DNA of 64,000 nucleotides from Clostridiales bacterium (GTDB taxonomy: Bacteria; Bacillota; Clostridia; Oscillospirales; Oscillospiraceae): NCBI GenBank assembly GCA_022785125.1, contig JALFRA010000040.1, positions 28,325 through 92,324 on the forward strand, in the 5' to 3' direction. Numbering within the stretch: position 1 is the stretch's first letter; each line of letters starts with the position of its first letter. Under the pieces are notes generated by a model, which saw only the letters and a program-made list of their open reading frames with translations, was not told where the DNA came from and ran no database searches. The position numbers and the translations under genes are program-made. This document shows, one piece after another, positions 26,927 to 36,288 of this stretch.

Positions 26927-29620
26927 TTAGGCGCAAAAGCCGGGGGCCACGCCACGCGACCAGTCGGCGGTGCCGGTGCCGGCGCTGCCGTCGGTGCCGA
27001 CACGGCAGAAAGTGTCGGAGGTGCCGGAATACGGGGAACGGCACCACGCATAGGCCGCCGTGCCGGTGGCGTTGTGCTTGTAATGCACCTTGCTGTTTCC
27101 CGCCTTGTAATAGTCATATTGGGCCTGATAATTCTTTTCCGCGCTGTTTGCGTAGGTCCGGGCGCCGTGGAACTCGAATTCTGCCAACAGGAACAGATAG
27201 TCGGTGGTGCTGGTGACATATCCGGCGTTATCATTGCCGCCGCCGGTGTTGTCGGTGTACTTGGTGCATGACTTCATAACGGCGCGGAGGTCCGCAGGCA
27301 AGGCCGCCAGCAGGCTGTTGGCCGGGGGACTGGTGGGGTTTCCGTTGTTGCCCAGCAGGGTTTTTCTCATACTGGATCCACTCCACCCGCCGCTGTTGGT
27401 GTTGCTGGCGTTCATTTGGAAGTTGGCCGCGGAGGAACTGTTGTTGTTGTAGTTGCTATCCACTAGGGCCACATGGGCGCCGCCGATCTTTCCGATCTTG
27501 AAATGGATCCTGTTGGCGCCCTCCCGGCTGGCATTGTGGTTAAAGCCCAAAATGAAAACATCAATGGACAGATTGGAAAATGTGGTGTTGCCCACCTTGC
27601 CGTTGATGGTGATGGTCTTGGTGGCGCCTGTACTCCAGTAATTGGCGCCCTTGCTGGCGTCAGAAACGGCCCGGATGGTGGCCCAGCTGTTGGAATTCAA
27701 CGTGGTGCTGATCTCGGTGACGGTGATGGCCTGGGTGCAGGTCTTGGTGGCGCCGTTGTATGTGTAGGAAATGGTGATTTGCTTATTGGAGGCCGCCAGG
27801 GGGCCGGTGGGGGAATAGGTGTACCCGCTCACGTTCCCGGTGCTGCCGTCGCCATAGGTGGCTTTGATCACCATTCCGGCTGTGCTGAAACTTTCCCCGG
27901 CGAAATAGCTTGTTTTGCTGGGCGGGGTGGCCACGGAAATGCTGGTCAGGGTGTTTTTGACGGTGATGGCCTGGGTGCAGGTCTTGGTGGTGCCGCCCTC
28001 CGCGTAGGAAATGGTAATTGTGGTGTTGGACAGGTTCAGGTTGCCGGTGGGGCTATATGTCCATCCAGATACCACGCGGGTGGCGCCGTCGTTGTAGGTG
28101 GCGGTGATCACCATGCCCGCGGAGGCGAATTTCTCCCCGTAGTTGTAGGTGGTCTTGCTGGGTGGGGTCGTCACCGCAATGGACGTCAGCGCCCGGATGG
28201 TGATGGTATATGTGCAGGTCTTGGTCACGCTGTTTTCCGTATAGGAAAAGGTGATCGTGGTATTTCCTGCGGCCAGCGCCCCCGTGGGGGAGTAGGTCCA
28301 CCCGGTCACGGTTTTGGTGCTGCCGTCCGACATAGACGCCTGGATCACGGTGCCTGCGGGGTCGAAATTCTCCCCGATGTAATAGGACTTTTTATTAGGG
28401 GGTGTGATCACCGAAATGCCGGACAGTTGCCGCACGGTCACGGCCTGGGTGGTGGACAGGGTGCGCCCTGCCCGCTCGTAGGTGATTGTGACTGTCTTGG
28501 TGTCGGCCTCCATGGTTTCCGGGGAGAACTTGCAATCCTGGGTCACGTCCTCGGTGGTGCTGTCCGCAAACGTCGCCGTTACCACCAGGCCCGTGGTGTC
28601 GAATTTGTCCCCCACGTCATAGGCGGTATTGGTGGGCGGGTGCGTCACCGCTACGCCGGTGGTGATCATCAGGTCCACGTTGTACTGCAGGGCGCCGGTG
28701 ACTTCCACTTGTCTGGTGGCGGACTCTCCGCCCAGGGTGGCCGTCACGGTCCATTCTCCTGTGTTATCCGGCAGGGAGAACTTGGTGGATCCTACGCCGT
28801 TCAGGGTGGTTTTTCCGTCTGTGCAAACCACGGACGCCCCCGCGCAGGTGGTCACGTTAATGCTGGCGCTTTGGACGCCCAGGGCGGCCTTTAGAACCGC
28901 CAATGACACCTTTCGGTTTTGGCCTGCGGCGCTGGAGAAAAAGGGCACCGTGTCCGTCAGGGCCATTTCGTCGCTGTTGCTCAGTTCTTGGGTGGGGGGC
29001 TGGTAGTCCGTGCCCGGTACAGCGGGGATCACCTTTGCCCCTGTGCCTTTCAGCAGGCCGGTTTCCTTGATCTTGTCCTGTTTGCCCTCCAGGGTCTTAT
29101 TGATATTCTGCAAAAGGGCCTTGTGGGCGTCGGGGTCGTTGTCGTGGTCCTGCAGGTCTTTCAGGGTAGCCAGCACCAGGGAACGGTCCAGGGTGCAGGA
29201 TACCGCCGCCGCGTCGCCCACAATGATGGGCACCGCAATATTTTTTTCCACCGTTTCCACACTGGCCACGGGGATATAGTCCGCCGTATCATAGGCGTTT
29301 TGGTAGCAGTAGAGAATATCCGCTTCCCGGTTCTCCGGGTCGTCCGGGTTGGCGGCAAACACGCCGATCTCCCGCCAGTAAAAGCCCTGTTCCAGGTCGG
29401 CGTTGGAGAACGTGCCAGACACGTCCACATAGCCCTCCCGAACGGCGGCATAGGCGTCAATGACCACTACCGGCTCCACCAGGTCTGTCAAATTGGCGAT
29501 AGACCCGGCAAGTGTGCCGCTTCCCATTTTGATGGTGGTAATTGTGAGTTGTGCGCCGGCCATATTTTCGTAGTAAAGCGCCTTTCCGGCGTTGGTCAGC
29601 TTTGGGGCCTGAAATGCCAT
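26927..29620 (-). CDS. Tail fibre with Ig-like repeats and DGR-variable lectin-like tip
   Basis: An 897-residue fibre. Residues 1-160 resemble DUF3751-type phage tail-collar N-termini (fibre attachment). About 160-320 is a linker. Four bacterial Ig-like repeats follow, each about 78 residues, starting near 320, 399, 478 and 557 with the pattern TPPSKTxYxxGExF. Residues about 640-897 form a DUF6273/C-type-lectin-like domain ending in the variable region. It is predicted to be the host receptor-binding protein. It follows tail protein I, and avd, TR and RT come directly after, so diversification and target are in one operon. Confidence 0.92.
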   Translation of the reverse strand: MAFQAPKLTNAGKALYYENMAGAQLTITTIKMGSGTLAGSIANLTDLVEPVVVIDAYAAVREGYVDVSGTFSNADLEQGFYWREIGVFAANPDDPENREADILYCYQNAYDTADYIPVASVETVEKNIAVPIIVGDAAAVSCTLDRSLVLATLKDLQDHDNDPDAHKALLQNINKTLEGKQDKIKETGLLKGTGAKVIPAVPGTDYQPPTQELSNSDEMALTDTVPFFSSAAGQNRKVSLAVLKAALGVQSASINVTTCAGASVVCTDGKTTLNGVGSTKFSLPDNTGEWTVTATLGGESATRQVEVTGALQYNVDLMITTGVAVTHPPTNTAYDVGDKFDTTGLVVTATFADSTTEDVTQDCKFSPETMEADTKTVTITYERAGRTLSTTQAVTVRQLSGISVITPPNKKSYYIGENFDPAGTVIQASMSDGSTKTVTGWTYSPTGALAAGNTTITFSYTENSVTKTCTYTITIRALTSIAVTTPPSKTTYNYGEKFASAGMVITATYNDGATRVVSGWTYSPTGNLNLSNTTITISYAEGGTTKTCTQAITVKNTLTSISVATPPSKTSYFAGESFSTAGMVIKATYGDGSTGNVSGYTYSPTGPLAASNKQITISYTYNGATKTCTQAITVTEISTTLNSNSWATIRAVSDASKGANYWSTGATKTITINGKVGNTTFSNLSIDVFILGFNHNASREGANRIHFKIGKIGGAHVALVDSNYNNNSSSAANFQMNASNTNSGGWSGSSMRKTLLGNNGNPTSPPANSLLAALPADLRAVMKSCTKYTDNTGGGNDNAGYVTSTTDYLFLLAEFEFHGARTYANSAEKNYQAQYDYYKAGNSKVHYKHNATGTAAYAWCRSPYSGTSDTFCRVGTDGSAGTGTADWSRGVAPGFCA
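26940..27061 (-). repeat. DGR variable region 1 (tail fibre)
   Basis: The 122-base 3' end of the fibre gene, collinear with TR without gaps. There are 19 differences: 17 at template adenines (to C, G and T on the sense strand) and two others, one of them the Leu-to-Arg change shared with VR2. It encodes RSPYSGTSDTFCRVGTDGSA and GTGTADWSRGVAPGF, with every TR Asn codon altered. Confidence 0.93.
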
Positions 29621-29637
29621 AGTTAGCGTTTCCCTCC

Positions 29638-30207
29638 TTACAATGTCGCAAGTTGCAGCCGGATGAAGTCGCCCGTATGGATCCAGTGTCCTGTGTAGAC
29701 CTCCGCCGCCGGGGTGGACAGATCCAGAATAATTTCATCCAGCCAGGAGGACAGACGTTTCACGGACGCCAGCACCCGCCGGAATTCCTCCACGTCGTCC
29801 TCTGTAATGCCGGGGTTTGTGGTGTGCGCCTTAAAATGGTGGGGATCCCCGCCGTATTCCCACCATTCCGTGATATATCCGGCGCTGAAAATAATTTCTA
29901 TGATCCGATTGACCGCCACCGGGGTGCCCATTTGCGTATAGAAAAGGAGCGTGTCCTGGATCAGCGCCCGTTTGGTGCTGATCGAATAGGTTTCATCATA
30001 GGCCGGGGTGCGTAATTCCACGGCCAGGTAGTCCAGGACGTTCTCCGGCATGGTGGCAATGGCGGCATAGGTGCGGGAATTTTCCGCGTAGGTGCAAAGT
30101 TTTTCGATCTGGCGCCCTACCGCATAGGCAAGGGCCTGGACCTCCGGCTGGTTTTTCAGGTTGTCGGGCATAATGTCCGTGAACCTGCTGCCTTTTAGGT
30201 CAATCAT
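29638..30207 (-). CDS. Phage tail protein I (P2 gpI-like)
   Basis: About 189 residues from MIDLKGS, which overlaps the gpJ gene by eight bases. It contains the family pattern DIMPDNLKNQPEVQALAYAV and ELRTPAYDETYSISTKRALI, then AVNRIIEIIF and a C-terminal SSWLDEIIL. In P2-like phages gpI joins baseplate to tail fibre. Order J-I-fibre is conserved here. Confidence 0.88.
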   Translation of the reverse strand: MIDLKGSRFTDIMPDNLKNQPEVQALAYAVGRQIEKLCTYAENSRTYAAIATMPENVLDYLAVELRTPAYDETYSISTKRALIQDTLLFYTQMGTPVAVNRIIEIIFSAGYITEWWEYGGDPHHFKAHTTNPGITEDDVEEFRRVLASVKRLSSWLDEIILDLSTPAAEVYTGHWIHTGDFIRLQLATL

Positions 30208-31354
30208 CCTCCAGCCCTCCATAACTGATCTGTGCGGACCCGGACAAGGCGGAGATCTTTGTGGCCTCCACGGTAGTGTAGGCCGGGGCAGTCACCGTCA
30301 CCCGTTTGGCACCGGCAGCCATGACCATGGCCGTCAGTTGGGACGGGTTAATGTCCCGCCCAATGGTCCGTTGCCAGGTCACATAATTGGCCACGGCAGC
30401 CTCCACAGCGGCCTGGATGGCCACCGCCCTGGCGCTGTCGCTGCGGTTGATGTAGTAGGTCAGATTGATGGTATAGGACACTTCCGCCGGCGCCGCCACC
30501 GTGATCTTGTCGTTCATGGCGCGGGCGCTCTTGCCGTTCAGGTATCCCTCCAGGCCGCTGATCATTTCGGGGCCGGGGCTGGTGCCGTCGGCCATAATGA
30601 AAACAATGTCCACGGTGCCCGCCGCCTGGTCGCTGGTCACGCGCACGTCCCCAATAGAGGCGCTGTACTCTTTGGCCTTGTAAATATAGCCGTCCTCGGT
30701 AATTGCCGCGGTGTAGGCGCTGGGGGCCAAAAAAATCCGCTCTGCCAGATCGTCGTCGCTTTCAATCTCCGCGCCGCCCTCGGTGCCTGTGGTGTTGGTG
30801 ACGCTTTCCACATACGGGAGGGGATCCACCATGGTGGTCAGTTCTCCCGCGGCCAGGCCGTTGCCGTCCGTGCCGGATACGGTGCAGATGGCAGGCACGT
30901 CCACCGTGGTGCTGCCCGCCGGTACTTCCGCATACTCCACAGTTTGGAAGTAGATGGACCCGCTTGTGGAAACCCTGGTGCCCTGTGGAATGGCCGTGGC
31001 GGTGGGGCGCACGGCGGACAGGGTAAAGCGCAGGGTTGTGGTGGCAGCGGTGGCCGGCGCTCTGGTAACGCCTTTCAGCAGGCCCAGGTTGTCCAGAAAT
31101 TCTGAATAGCTGTATTTCAGCAGGTTTTGTTTGCCCGCTCGATCTACGAACTGGAACCCCTGGTAAATCTGCGCCGCCGCCGAATACAGGATCATGCGGT
31201 GGACGCTGGCCCGCTCCAGGGTCACGGTTTGGCCGGTGGCCTTGGTCATGGCGTCCTCAAAATCGGCCACCATTTCCGCCCGCACGTCGTCAATGGTTTT
31301 CCCGTCAATGAAAGAAATGTCCGGGGTGTTGTCGATTGCAGAAAAATCAGGCAT
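30200..31354 (-). CDS. Baseplate assembly protein J
   Basis: A 384-residue Baseplate_J family wedge protein. The N-terminus (DNTPDISFIDGKTIDDVRAE) is typical and the body carries GTRVSTSGSIYFQTVEYAEV and GGAEIESDDDLAERIFLAPSA. It starts inside the end of the interrupted gp25 gene, and the gpI start overlaps its end: order W-J-I as in P2. Confidence 0.92.
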   Translation of the reverse strand: MPDFSAIDNTPDISFIDGKTIDDVRAEMVADFEDAMTKATGQTVTLERASVHRMILYSAAAQIYQGFQFVDRAGKQNLLKYSYSEFLDNLGLLKGVTRAPATAATTTLRFTLSAVRPTATAIPQGTRVSTSGSIYFQTVEYAEVPAGSTTVDVPAICTVSGTDGNGLAAGELTTMVDPLPYVESVTNTTGTEGGAEIESDDDLAERIFLAPSAYTAAITEDGYIYKAKEYSASIGDVRVTSDQAAGTVDIVFIMADGTSPGPEMISGLEGYLNGKSARAMNDKITVAAPAEVSYTINLTYYINRSDSARAVAIQAAVEAAVANYVTWQRTIGRDINPSQLTAMVMAAGAKRVTVTAPAYTTVEATKISALSGSAQISYGGLEDD

Positions 31355-31646
31355 TTGTGATCACCACCTTGGGAACAAGTTTTCCGCTTTCCGCCCGGCC
31401 CCAGGTGATTTCCTGGACCCGAACGGTGGGGATAAATTTTGCCACCTTTCAGGTGACTTCCGCCGTGTATAGGCTCTTGGCGGCCTCCGGCGGCATATCC
31501 ACAAAATCCATGTCAAGGCCGAATTCTCGATCCAGGGGCATGGTGCCCGCCCGTGTGGACAGCAGGAGGGCAAGCTGGCGGTCTAACTCCTCCAGCCATT
31601 GGCCGGAAAAGGTGTATTCCAGTTGAAAGTCATATATTTCTGTCAT
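31347..31646 (-). pseudogene. Baseplate wedge gp25/W-like gene with internal TGA
   Basis: From MTEIYDF the frame reads 65 codons and meets TGA at 31449-31451. Beyond it the same frame stays open for 33 more codons (KVAKFIPTVRVQEITW... ending VVITNA) to a TGA that overlaps the gpJ start. The joined product of about 99 residues matches the gp25-like baseplate family, and the C-terminal part is its conserved strand region. So the stop looks like a nonsense mutation, or readthrough. gp25 is normally essential for contractile tails. A sequencing error cannot be excluded. Confidence 0.75.
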
Positions 31647-32035
31647 GTATATTCCCCCAGCGAAATGGTCAGGGACGCCTTGGCAAGTTCGCCCCGGTTG
31701 TAAACCACGCCCCACGTTTCGCTGGATCCCAGCAGTCGGAACGGGTTTTTGCCCACCGTTCGGTGTCCAATCACCAGGTATTCCGCCGTGCCGCTTTCCA
31801 CCATGGCCTCTACGGCTTCCAAAACGGCCCTGGGTTTGACACCCAAGGCGGCAGAAAGGGTGATAGGCAAGGAAATTGTCTGGTTGGCCGGTCCCAGGTA
31901 TTCCGGCTTGGGTTTTACCCCCGCTGTTTCATGCTCTGCCCAGCGCCCTGCGATCTCGCGGGTCATTTCATTGAACGTCAAAACCATATCGTCGCTGACA
32001 GTAAAAATGATGTTCTTTCCCAGTGTTCCAATCAT
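31643..32035 (-). CDS. Phage tail protein, P2 gpU-like
   Basis: A 130-residue protein with an N-terminal beta-rich half (MIGTLGKNIIFTVSDDMVLTF) and the segment PITLSAALGVKPRAVLEAVE...GTAEYLVIGHRTVG followed by LAKASLTISLGEY, characteristic of the GpU tail-completion family. It overlaps the gp25 start by four bases. In P2-like tails, U works with X and D in tail completion. Confidence 0.75.
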   Translation of the reverse strand: MIGTLGKNIIFTVSDDMVLTFNEMTREIAGRWAEHETAGVKPKPEYLGPANQTISLPITLSAALGVKPRAVLEAVEAMVESGTAEYLVIGHRTVGKNPFRLLGSSETWGVVYNRGELAKASLTISLGEYT

Positions 32036-32047
32036 AGGCCTGCCTCC

Positions 32048-32551
32048 TTATTTGGGCGGGGTGGTGCTGCCGCTGGACAATGCACAGCTGCAGTCATGGG
32101 TGTGGTTGACCAGGGATATTCCGCCGCCCACCACATCCACCTCCGCCGTCACCTCTTTGGCTGTGACGGCCCCGGTTACAGTCAGGTTTCCTTTCACGGT
32201 CAGGTTTCCGTCTACCACAACAGATCCGGCCTTGATGGTCATTGTGCCGCCCTTGTAGCGGATCATAGCCTCCCCAGGGGCGCGGGCCATATCCTTGCGG
32301 TATAGCCCCGCCGCCCCCTCCGGGGGCTTGTTCTTTTCGCTCCAGGGGCGCCCCAACACCACCCCGGCCTCGCTTCCGTTGGACAGGTGGAGGACAAGCA
32401 CCTGATCCCCAATTTCCGGCATTTGGTATTCGTCGGAGATCAGGGGCACCGGGCGGGTCACGCTGTCGTCTTTTTCGTGATACACTACGCGCACCATGCC
32501 GGTGGCGTAGTCGATGGCGGACACTTTGCCCAGCCGGATCTCATTTCCCAT
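32048..32551 (-). CDS. Baseplate assembly protein V (spike)
   Basis: A 167-residue gpV-type membrane-piercing spike. The N-terminal OB domain (GKVSAIDYATGMVRVVYHEK, EIGDQVLVLHL) is followed by repeated short beta units (NLTVKGNLTVTGAVTAKEV), a triple beta-helix, and a His/Cys tip (NHTHDCSCAL) that may bind a metal. The length is usual for the family. Confidence 0.9.
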   Translation of the reverse strand: MGNEIRLGKVSAIDYATGMVRVVYHEKDDSVTRPVPLISDEYQMPEIGDQVLVLHLSNGSEAGVVLGRPWSEKNKPPEGAAGLYRKDMARAPGEAMIRYKGGTMTIKAGSVVVDGNLTVKGNLTVTGAVTAKEVTAEVDVVGGGISLVNHTHDCSCALSSGSTTPPK

Positions 32552-32561
32552 GCTTGCCTCC

Positions 32562-33860
32562 TTATCCCGCCAGGGCGTTGGCCGCGCTGATCAGCAGCAC
32601 GTCCAGCCAGGCTATTGCCGTGTACTTACTGGCCCAGTATTCCGGTGAATTGATCACCCCGGTATTGGTCAGCACCACTAGGGCCTGCTCTACGGTGGTT
32701 ACGCTGGTGCCGTGCAGGTTTACCTTGATCCGGGTGGCCATGTTCAGCAGCAGGCCGTCAAGGTTGTTCAGGTTCTTATAGGTTCCCACCCAGTATTCTG
32801 GGGAGGCCATGACGCCCACGGCGAACAGGCGTTGGCAGGCGTCTTTGATCACTTCCTCGGTCATGGTTTCCACCAGGGACAGTTCCATGTCCATGGTGTA
32901 TCCACCGGATCCTCCAACGTGGTGGGCAATGCTGTCAATGAAGTATTTGCCGGACAGTTTGCCCAGGCCCACCACGGTGATACATTGGGAGGCCACCAGG
33001 GCGGCGTTGCCCGTGATGGTGACGGACAATTTGCTGGCGCCGTGGTTCGCCTTATTGACCGCCGCGGCGATCTTGCGCTCCGCGTCGGCCTTGCTGTCAG
33101 CCTTGCCGGACTGTTTCAGGATCCGGGTGCCCGTGCCCACGGTGGCCTTGATCTCTTTCTCTGTGGTCGGGTCCGTGTAGGCGTATTCTCCGCCGGTATA
33201 GGTGCCGGCCATGTTCTTGGACCAACTCCAGGATTTCAAGGCGGTTTCGTTGATGGTGGCCACCGGGTCTTTTTTCTTGTAGGCCTCTCGGTCATACACC
33301 ACGATCTTTTGGGCGTAGACTTTCATGGCCAGCCCGTAGGTATCGCAAAGAGAGGCGTAAAAGTCGCAGTCCGTTTCTTCCGATTGCTCCACGCTCTTGA
33401 TGGTGAACGGGGTGCCCTCCACATCCCAGGCCAGGGCAATGCCGGCGCGGGCTGCTATCTCTTTTCCGATCTCCTGGATCGTGACGTTTTCCCAGGTCCG
33501 CGTCCGCTCGGTGGCCATGAAACTACCGTCTGCCGGAACGGATACCCCGGAAATGGTCCCTGTCACAGGCCAGCCCGCAAACTCGAAATTATCAAGGATG
33601 AAGAATCCACACGACAGCACCCGGTTGTCGCCCTCCCGCTCCCAGTCGCGGACCTTGATGGTGGCGGTCATTGTGTCCCCCGTAGTGGGGACCCATGCCG
33701 TGGTCCATTTCCGGTTGCGGTCATTGATTGCAATATCCAGGCTGTCCGCCTCTCCGGTGGCCGGATCGGTATAGGTGATCTCGCCCTTGTAGTCCGCCAT
33801 TTTACTGGTGACGGCGGCGCCGTTATAGGTGATCTCCACTTCTGCCCGCCGTGTGTTCAT
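32562..33860 (-). CDS. Tail protein D (late control D-like) with C-terminal SPxYW repeats
   Basis: 432 residues. Residues 1-330 match gpD, the tail hub component of P2-like phages (DSLDIAINDRNRKWTTAW, TAGIALAWDVEGTPFTIKS-like core, DFYASLCDTYGL). The last ~95 residues are two repeats with GVMASPEYW and GVINSPEYW, each followed by a LDxLL helix, the same module that ends the endolysin. D normally lacks it. A wall-binding or local wall-digestion role for the tail tip is inferred. It overlaps gene X by four bases. Confidence 0.85.
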   Translation of the reverse strand: MNTRRAEVEITYNGAAVTSKMADYKGEITYTDPATGEADSLDIAINDRNRKWTTAWVPTTGDTMTATIKVRDWEREGDNRVLSCGFFILDNFEFAGWPVTGTISGVSVPADGSFMATERTRTWENVTIQEIGKEIAARAGIALAWDVEGTPFTIKSVEQSEETDCDFYASLCDTYGLAMKVYAQKIVVYDREAYKKKDPVATINETALKSWSWSKNMAGTYTGGEYAYTDPTTEKEIKATVGTGTRILKQSGKADSKADAERKIAAAVNKANHGASKLSVTITGNAALVASQCITVVGLGKLSGKYFIDSIAHHVGGSGGYTMDMELSLVETMTEEVIKDACQRLFAVGVMASPEYWVGTYKNLNNLDGLLLNMATRIKVNLHGTSVTTVEQALVVLTNTGVINSPEYWASKYTAIAWLDVLLISAANALAG

Positions 33861-34069
33861 GTTTCACTCCTCCAGATCGGTGCGTTGGTCCCCTGCGCGT
33901 CCTCCGGCGGGGGTGGTGTCTGGAGAACCACCCCCGCGTCGAAAACGAATGTGTCCAGGTGTGGAAAATTGTTTTGCATAAGCCACCCAGCCAGCTTTTC
34001 GTCCCCGTAGACACGGAAAGCAATGGCGTCCCAGGCGTCCCCCTGATTTGTGGTGTAGGTGTTGGCCAT
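33857..34069 (-). CDS. Tail protein X
   Basis: A 70-residue gpX/LysM-like protein: YTTNQGDAWDAIAFRVYGDE, a short helix and FDAGVVLQTPPPPE. In P2 phages X is a small tail-completion protein with LysM fold. Placed between tape measure and D as expected. Confidence 0.88.
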   Translation of the reverse strand: MANTYTTNQGDAWDAIAFRVYGDEKLAGWLMQNNFPHLDTFVFDAGVVLQTPPPPEDAQGTNAPIWRSET

Positions 34070-34080
34070 GGTTTCCTCCT

Positions 34081-36288
34081 TTACGCCGGGTTGAACTGCT
34101 TGCGCCGCTCGTCGGCTTTCATGCGGTCATATAGCCGTTTGAATTCTGCAAAACTGATTCGGCCCACTTCCTCCGCCTCCTGGCGGGATGGCTGGCCGCC
34201 GTAGAAATTGAATACAGGGGACCATACAATGGTGTCCCCGCCGCCTCCGCCGCGGTTTCCTCCGCCGCCGGGCTTGGGTTTCTTGGTCCATTCGTCCAAC
34301 AGGGCGGCCAGTTTGGACAAGGGCATGACCGCCTCCGGCTCTCCGCCCTCTCCGATCATGGCCAGGGTGGGCGCCGTGGCAATGCCGCCGGCGGCCAGTT
34401 GCGGGATTGTCGGAATATTAAAGCCCAGCGTGGCGCCGCCTACGCCAGGGATCCAGTCAGGGATCGTCACGGAAATGCTGTTGATTTTCTCCAGCACCCA
34501 GTTAATAGCGGAAATGACTGCGTTGATCGGCACCTTTGCCAGGTTCACGATCATGCCGAATACGTTCCCGAAGATATTGACCACGTTTTGCCATGCAGCG
34601 GACCAGTTGCCGGAAAATACATTGGTCACAAACTCGATCAGATTTGTCAAAATCGAGATCGCGCTATTGATGTACGGTGCCAGGGACACAAATGCCACTT
34701 CCAGCCCGTTAATGACCACGTTGGCCAGATTTGAAAGGACAGGGGCTAGGGTGGAGGCCACCATGCTGGCCAGGTTTCCCATGGCCTGGAGTAGTGGCTG
34801 TGCCTGCTGTAAAATTCCCTGTACGGCGTTTCTAAACCGTTCGCTTTTGTTCCATAGAACAACAAAAGCAGCGGCCACCGCCGCAATAATGGCAATGATC
34901 ACAGTGAATTTTCCGCCCAACAATTTGACCACGGTGCCCAGGACGCCGCCCTGTTTGGCTCCCGCAGCAAAGACTATTCCCACATTCTTTACTGCGGAAA
35001 CCGCCGTGCCTGCGGTTTTCAGGGCCTTAAAGCTGGCAACAGCAGTTAAAACCGCGCCGGCAGCGGTTAGGATCGCCTCTCGGTTGTCCATAACCCATTT
35101 GGCGGTTTTCTTTAATGTTGGGATGATGGTGCCGGTCATGTAGTTCCCAACGGTTGACAAGCCTTTTTGCACGACAGGCAGCGCCGCCTCCGCAAGTTCC
35201 CGGACGTATGGCAGGATATTCATGCCCAATTCCGTCAGGAAGTTTTTGCCCAGGTTTTTGATCATTTGAATGTCATAGGCCAGGGTGTCGGTTTGTCTTT
35301 CAAACGCTGCATTTGCCGCTCCCGTGGCTTCATACATTGCCGCGGTCTTATCGGTGAGGTTTTCCGCCTGGCTTCCTGCCATGGCCAGGACTGCGGTTTG
35401 CGCCTCGACAGAAGAAAACAGCCCCGCAAAGGCCAATTCGTCGCCGTTCACAGCGCCCTTTAATGCCTCCAACGATCCTTGCAGGCCTTTACTCTCCAAA
35501 AGGGCTTGGCCGCTCTCGTATCCCATTTTTTCCAGGGCCGCGGCCATGTTTTTGGACGGTGACAAAAACCCTTGCATGGTTGCCTTTAACTGCGTTGTAA
35601 CCTCCGCCGTGGATCCTGTAACGCCTGTCAGAGTGGCCATGGCGCCGAAAAGCTGTTCTTGCTCCACGCCCAGGGTGCTGGCCAGCGGGATCACCTTGCC
35701 CATGCTTGCCGCCAGTTCCGGGAAAGAGGTCTGGCCCAGCCGCACCGTTGCAAAGGACAGGTCCGCCGCCTTTTGCACGGCCTCCGCCGACGTGTCGTTG
35801 TAGCCCTTGGTCACGGCAGAAAGTAGGTTCACGCTGTCGGTGGTGGTGGCGTTTCCTGCCGCCGCGGATTTCGCGGCAGTTTCCAGGATCTTGGCCGCGT
35901 CTGCGCTGTCACCAAAAGCGGAAATAACCTGGTACATTCCATCCGTTAGGTTATCGGTTGCCACGCCAGTTCGGTCTGAAACGTCCAGAATTTCCTGTCC
36001 AATCTGCGACGTTCTGGCGGCGATCTCCGCTTCCGTTCCGGTCAGCAGGGTGGAAACATTGGCCAGCTGTGCTTCATACTGTTGGCCCGCATTGATCGCG
36101 GCCACCCCGATGGTGCCCACCGCGGTGGCCGCTGCAAGCGACGCACCAGCAAGCACTTTCCCAACCTTTTTTGCGGAGGTGCCCAGCGCGGCTAAATCCT
36201 TGTCCGCTGCCATGCAGGCTTTTTTCAGGGAACTGTCGGTCCTGCCCGCAATTTTCAGCATTAGTTCATAGGTTTTACTTTTTGCCAC
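34081..36288 (-). CDS. Tail tape measure protein
   Basis: A 735-residue protein of the TP901 tape-measure class, setting tail length. It has an N-terminal helical scaffold, the conserved region QYEAQLANVSTLLTGTEAEI...DVSDRTGVATDNLTDGMYQV, hydrophobic helices near residues 440-475 (AVLTAVASFKALK, IIAAVAAAFVVLW) and a Gly-rich C-terminus. It begins with GTG inside the end of the E' frame. Seven hundred residues is short for a long tail, consistent with a modest contractile tail. Confidence 0.93.
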   Translation of the reverse strand: MAKSKTYELMLKIAGRTDSSLKKACMAADKDLAALGTSAKKVGKVLAGASLAAATAVGTIGVAAINAGQQYEAQLANVSTLLTGTEAEIAARTSQIGQEILDVSDRTGVATDNLTDGMYQVISAFGDSADAAKILETAAKSAAAGNATTTDSVNLLSAVTKGYNDTSAEAVQKAADLSFATVRLGQTSFPELAASMGKVIPLASTLGVEQEQLFGAMATLTGVTGSTAEVTTQLKATMQGFLSPSKNMAAALEKMGYESGQALLESKGLQGSLEALKGAVNGDELAFAGLFSSVEAQTAVLAMAGSQAENLTDKTAAMYEATGAANAAFERQTDTLAYDIQMIKNLGKNFLTELGMNILPYVRELAEAALPVVQKGLSTVGNYMTGTIIPTLKKTAKWVMDNREAILTAAGAVLTAVASFKALKTAGTAVSAVKNVGIVFAAGAKQGGVLGTVVKLLGGKFTVIIAIIAAVAAAFVVLWNKSERFRNAVQGILQQAQPLLQAMGNLASMVASTLAPVLSNLANVVINGLEVAFVSLAPYINSAISILTNLIEFVTNVFSGNWSAAWQNVVNIFGNVFGMIVNLAKVPINAVISAINWVLEKINSISVTIPDWIPGVGGATLGFNIPTIPQLAAGGIATAPTLAMIGEGGEPEAVMPLSKLAALLDEWTKKPKPGGGGNRGGGGGDTIVWSPVFNFYGGQPSRQEAEEVGRISFAEFKRLYDRMKADERRKQFNPA

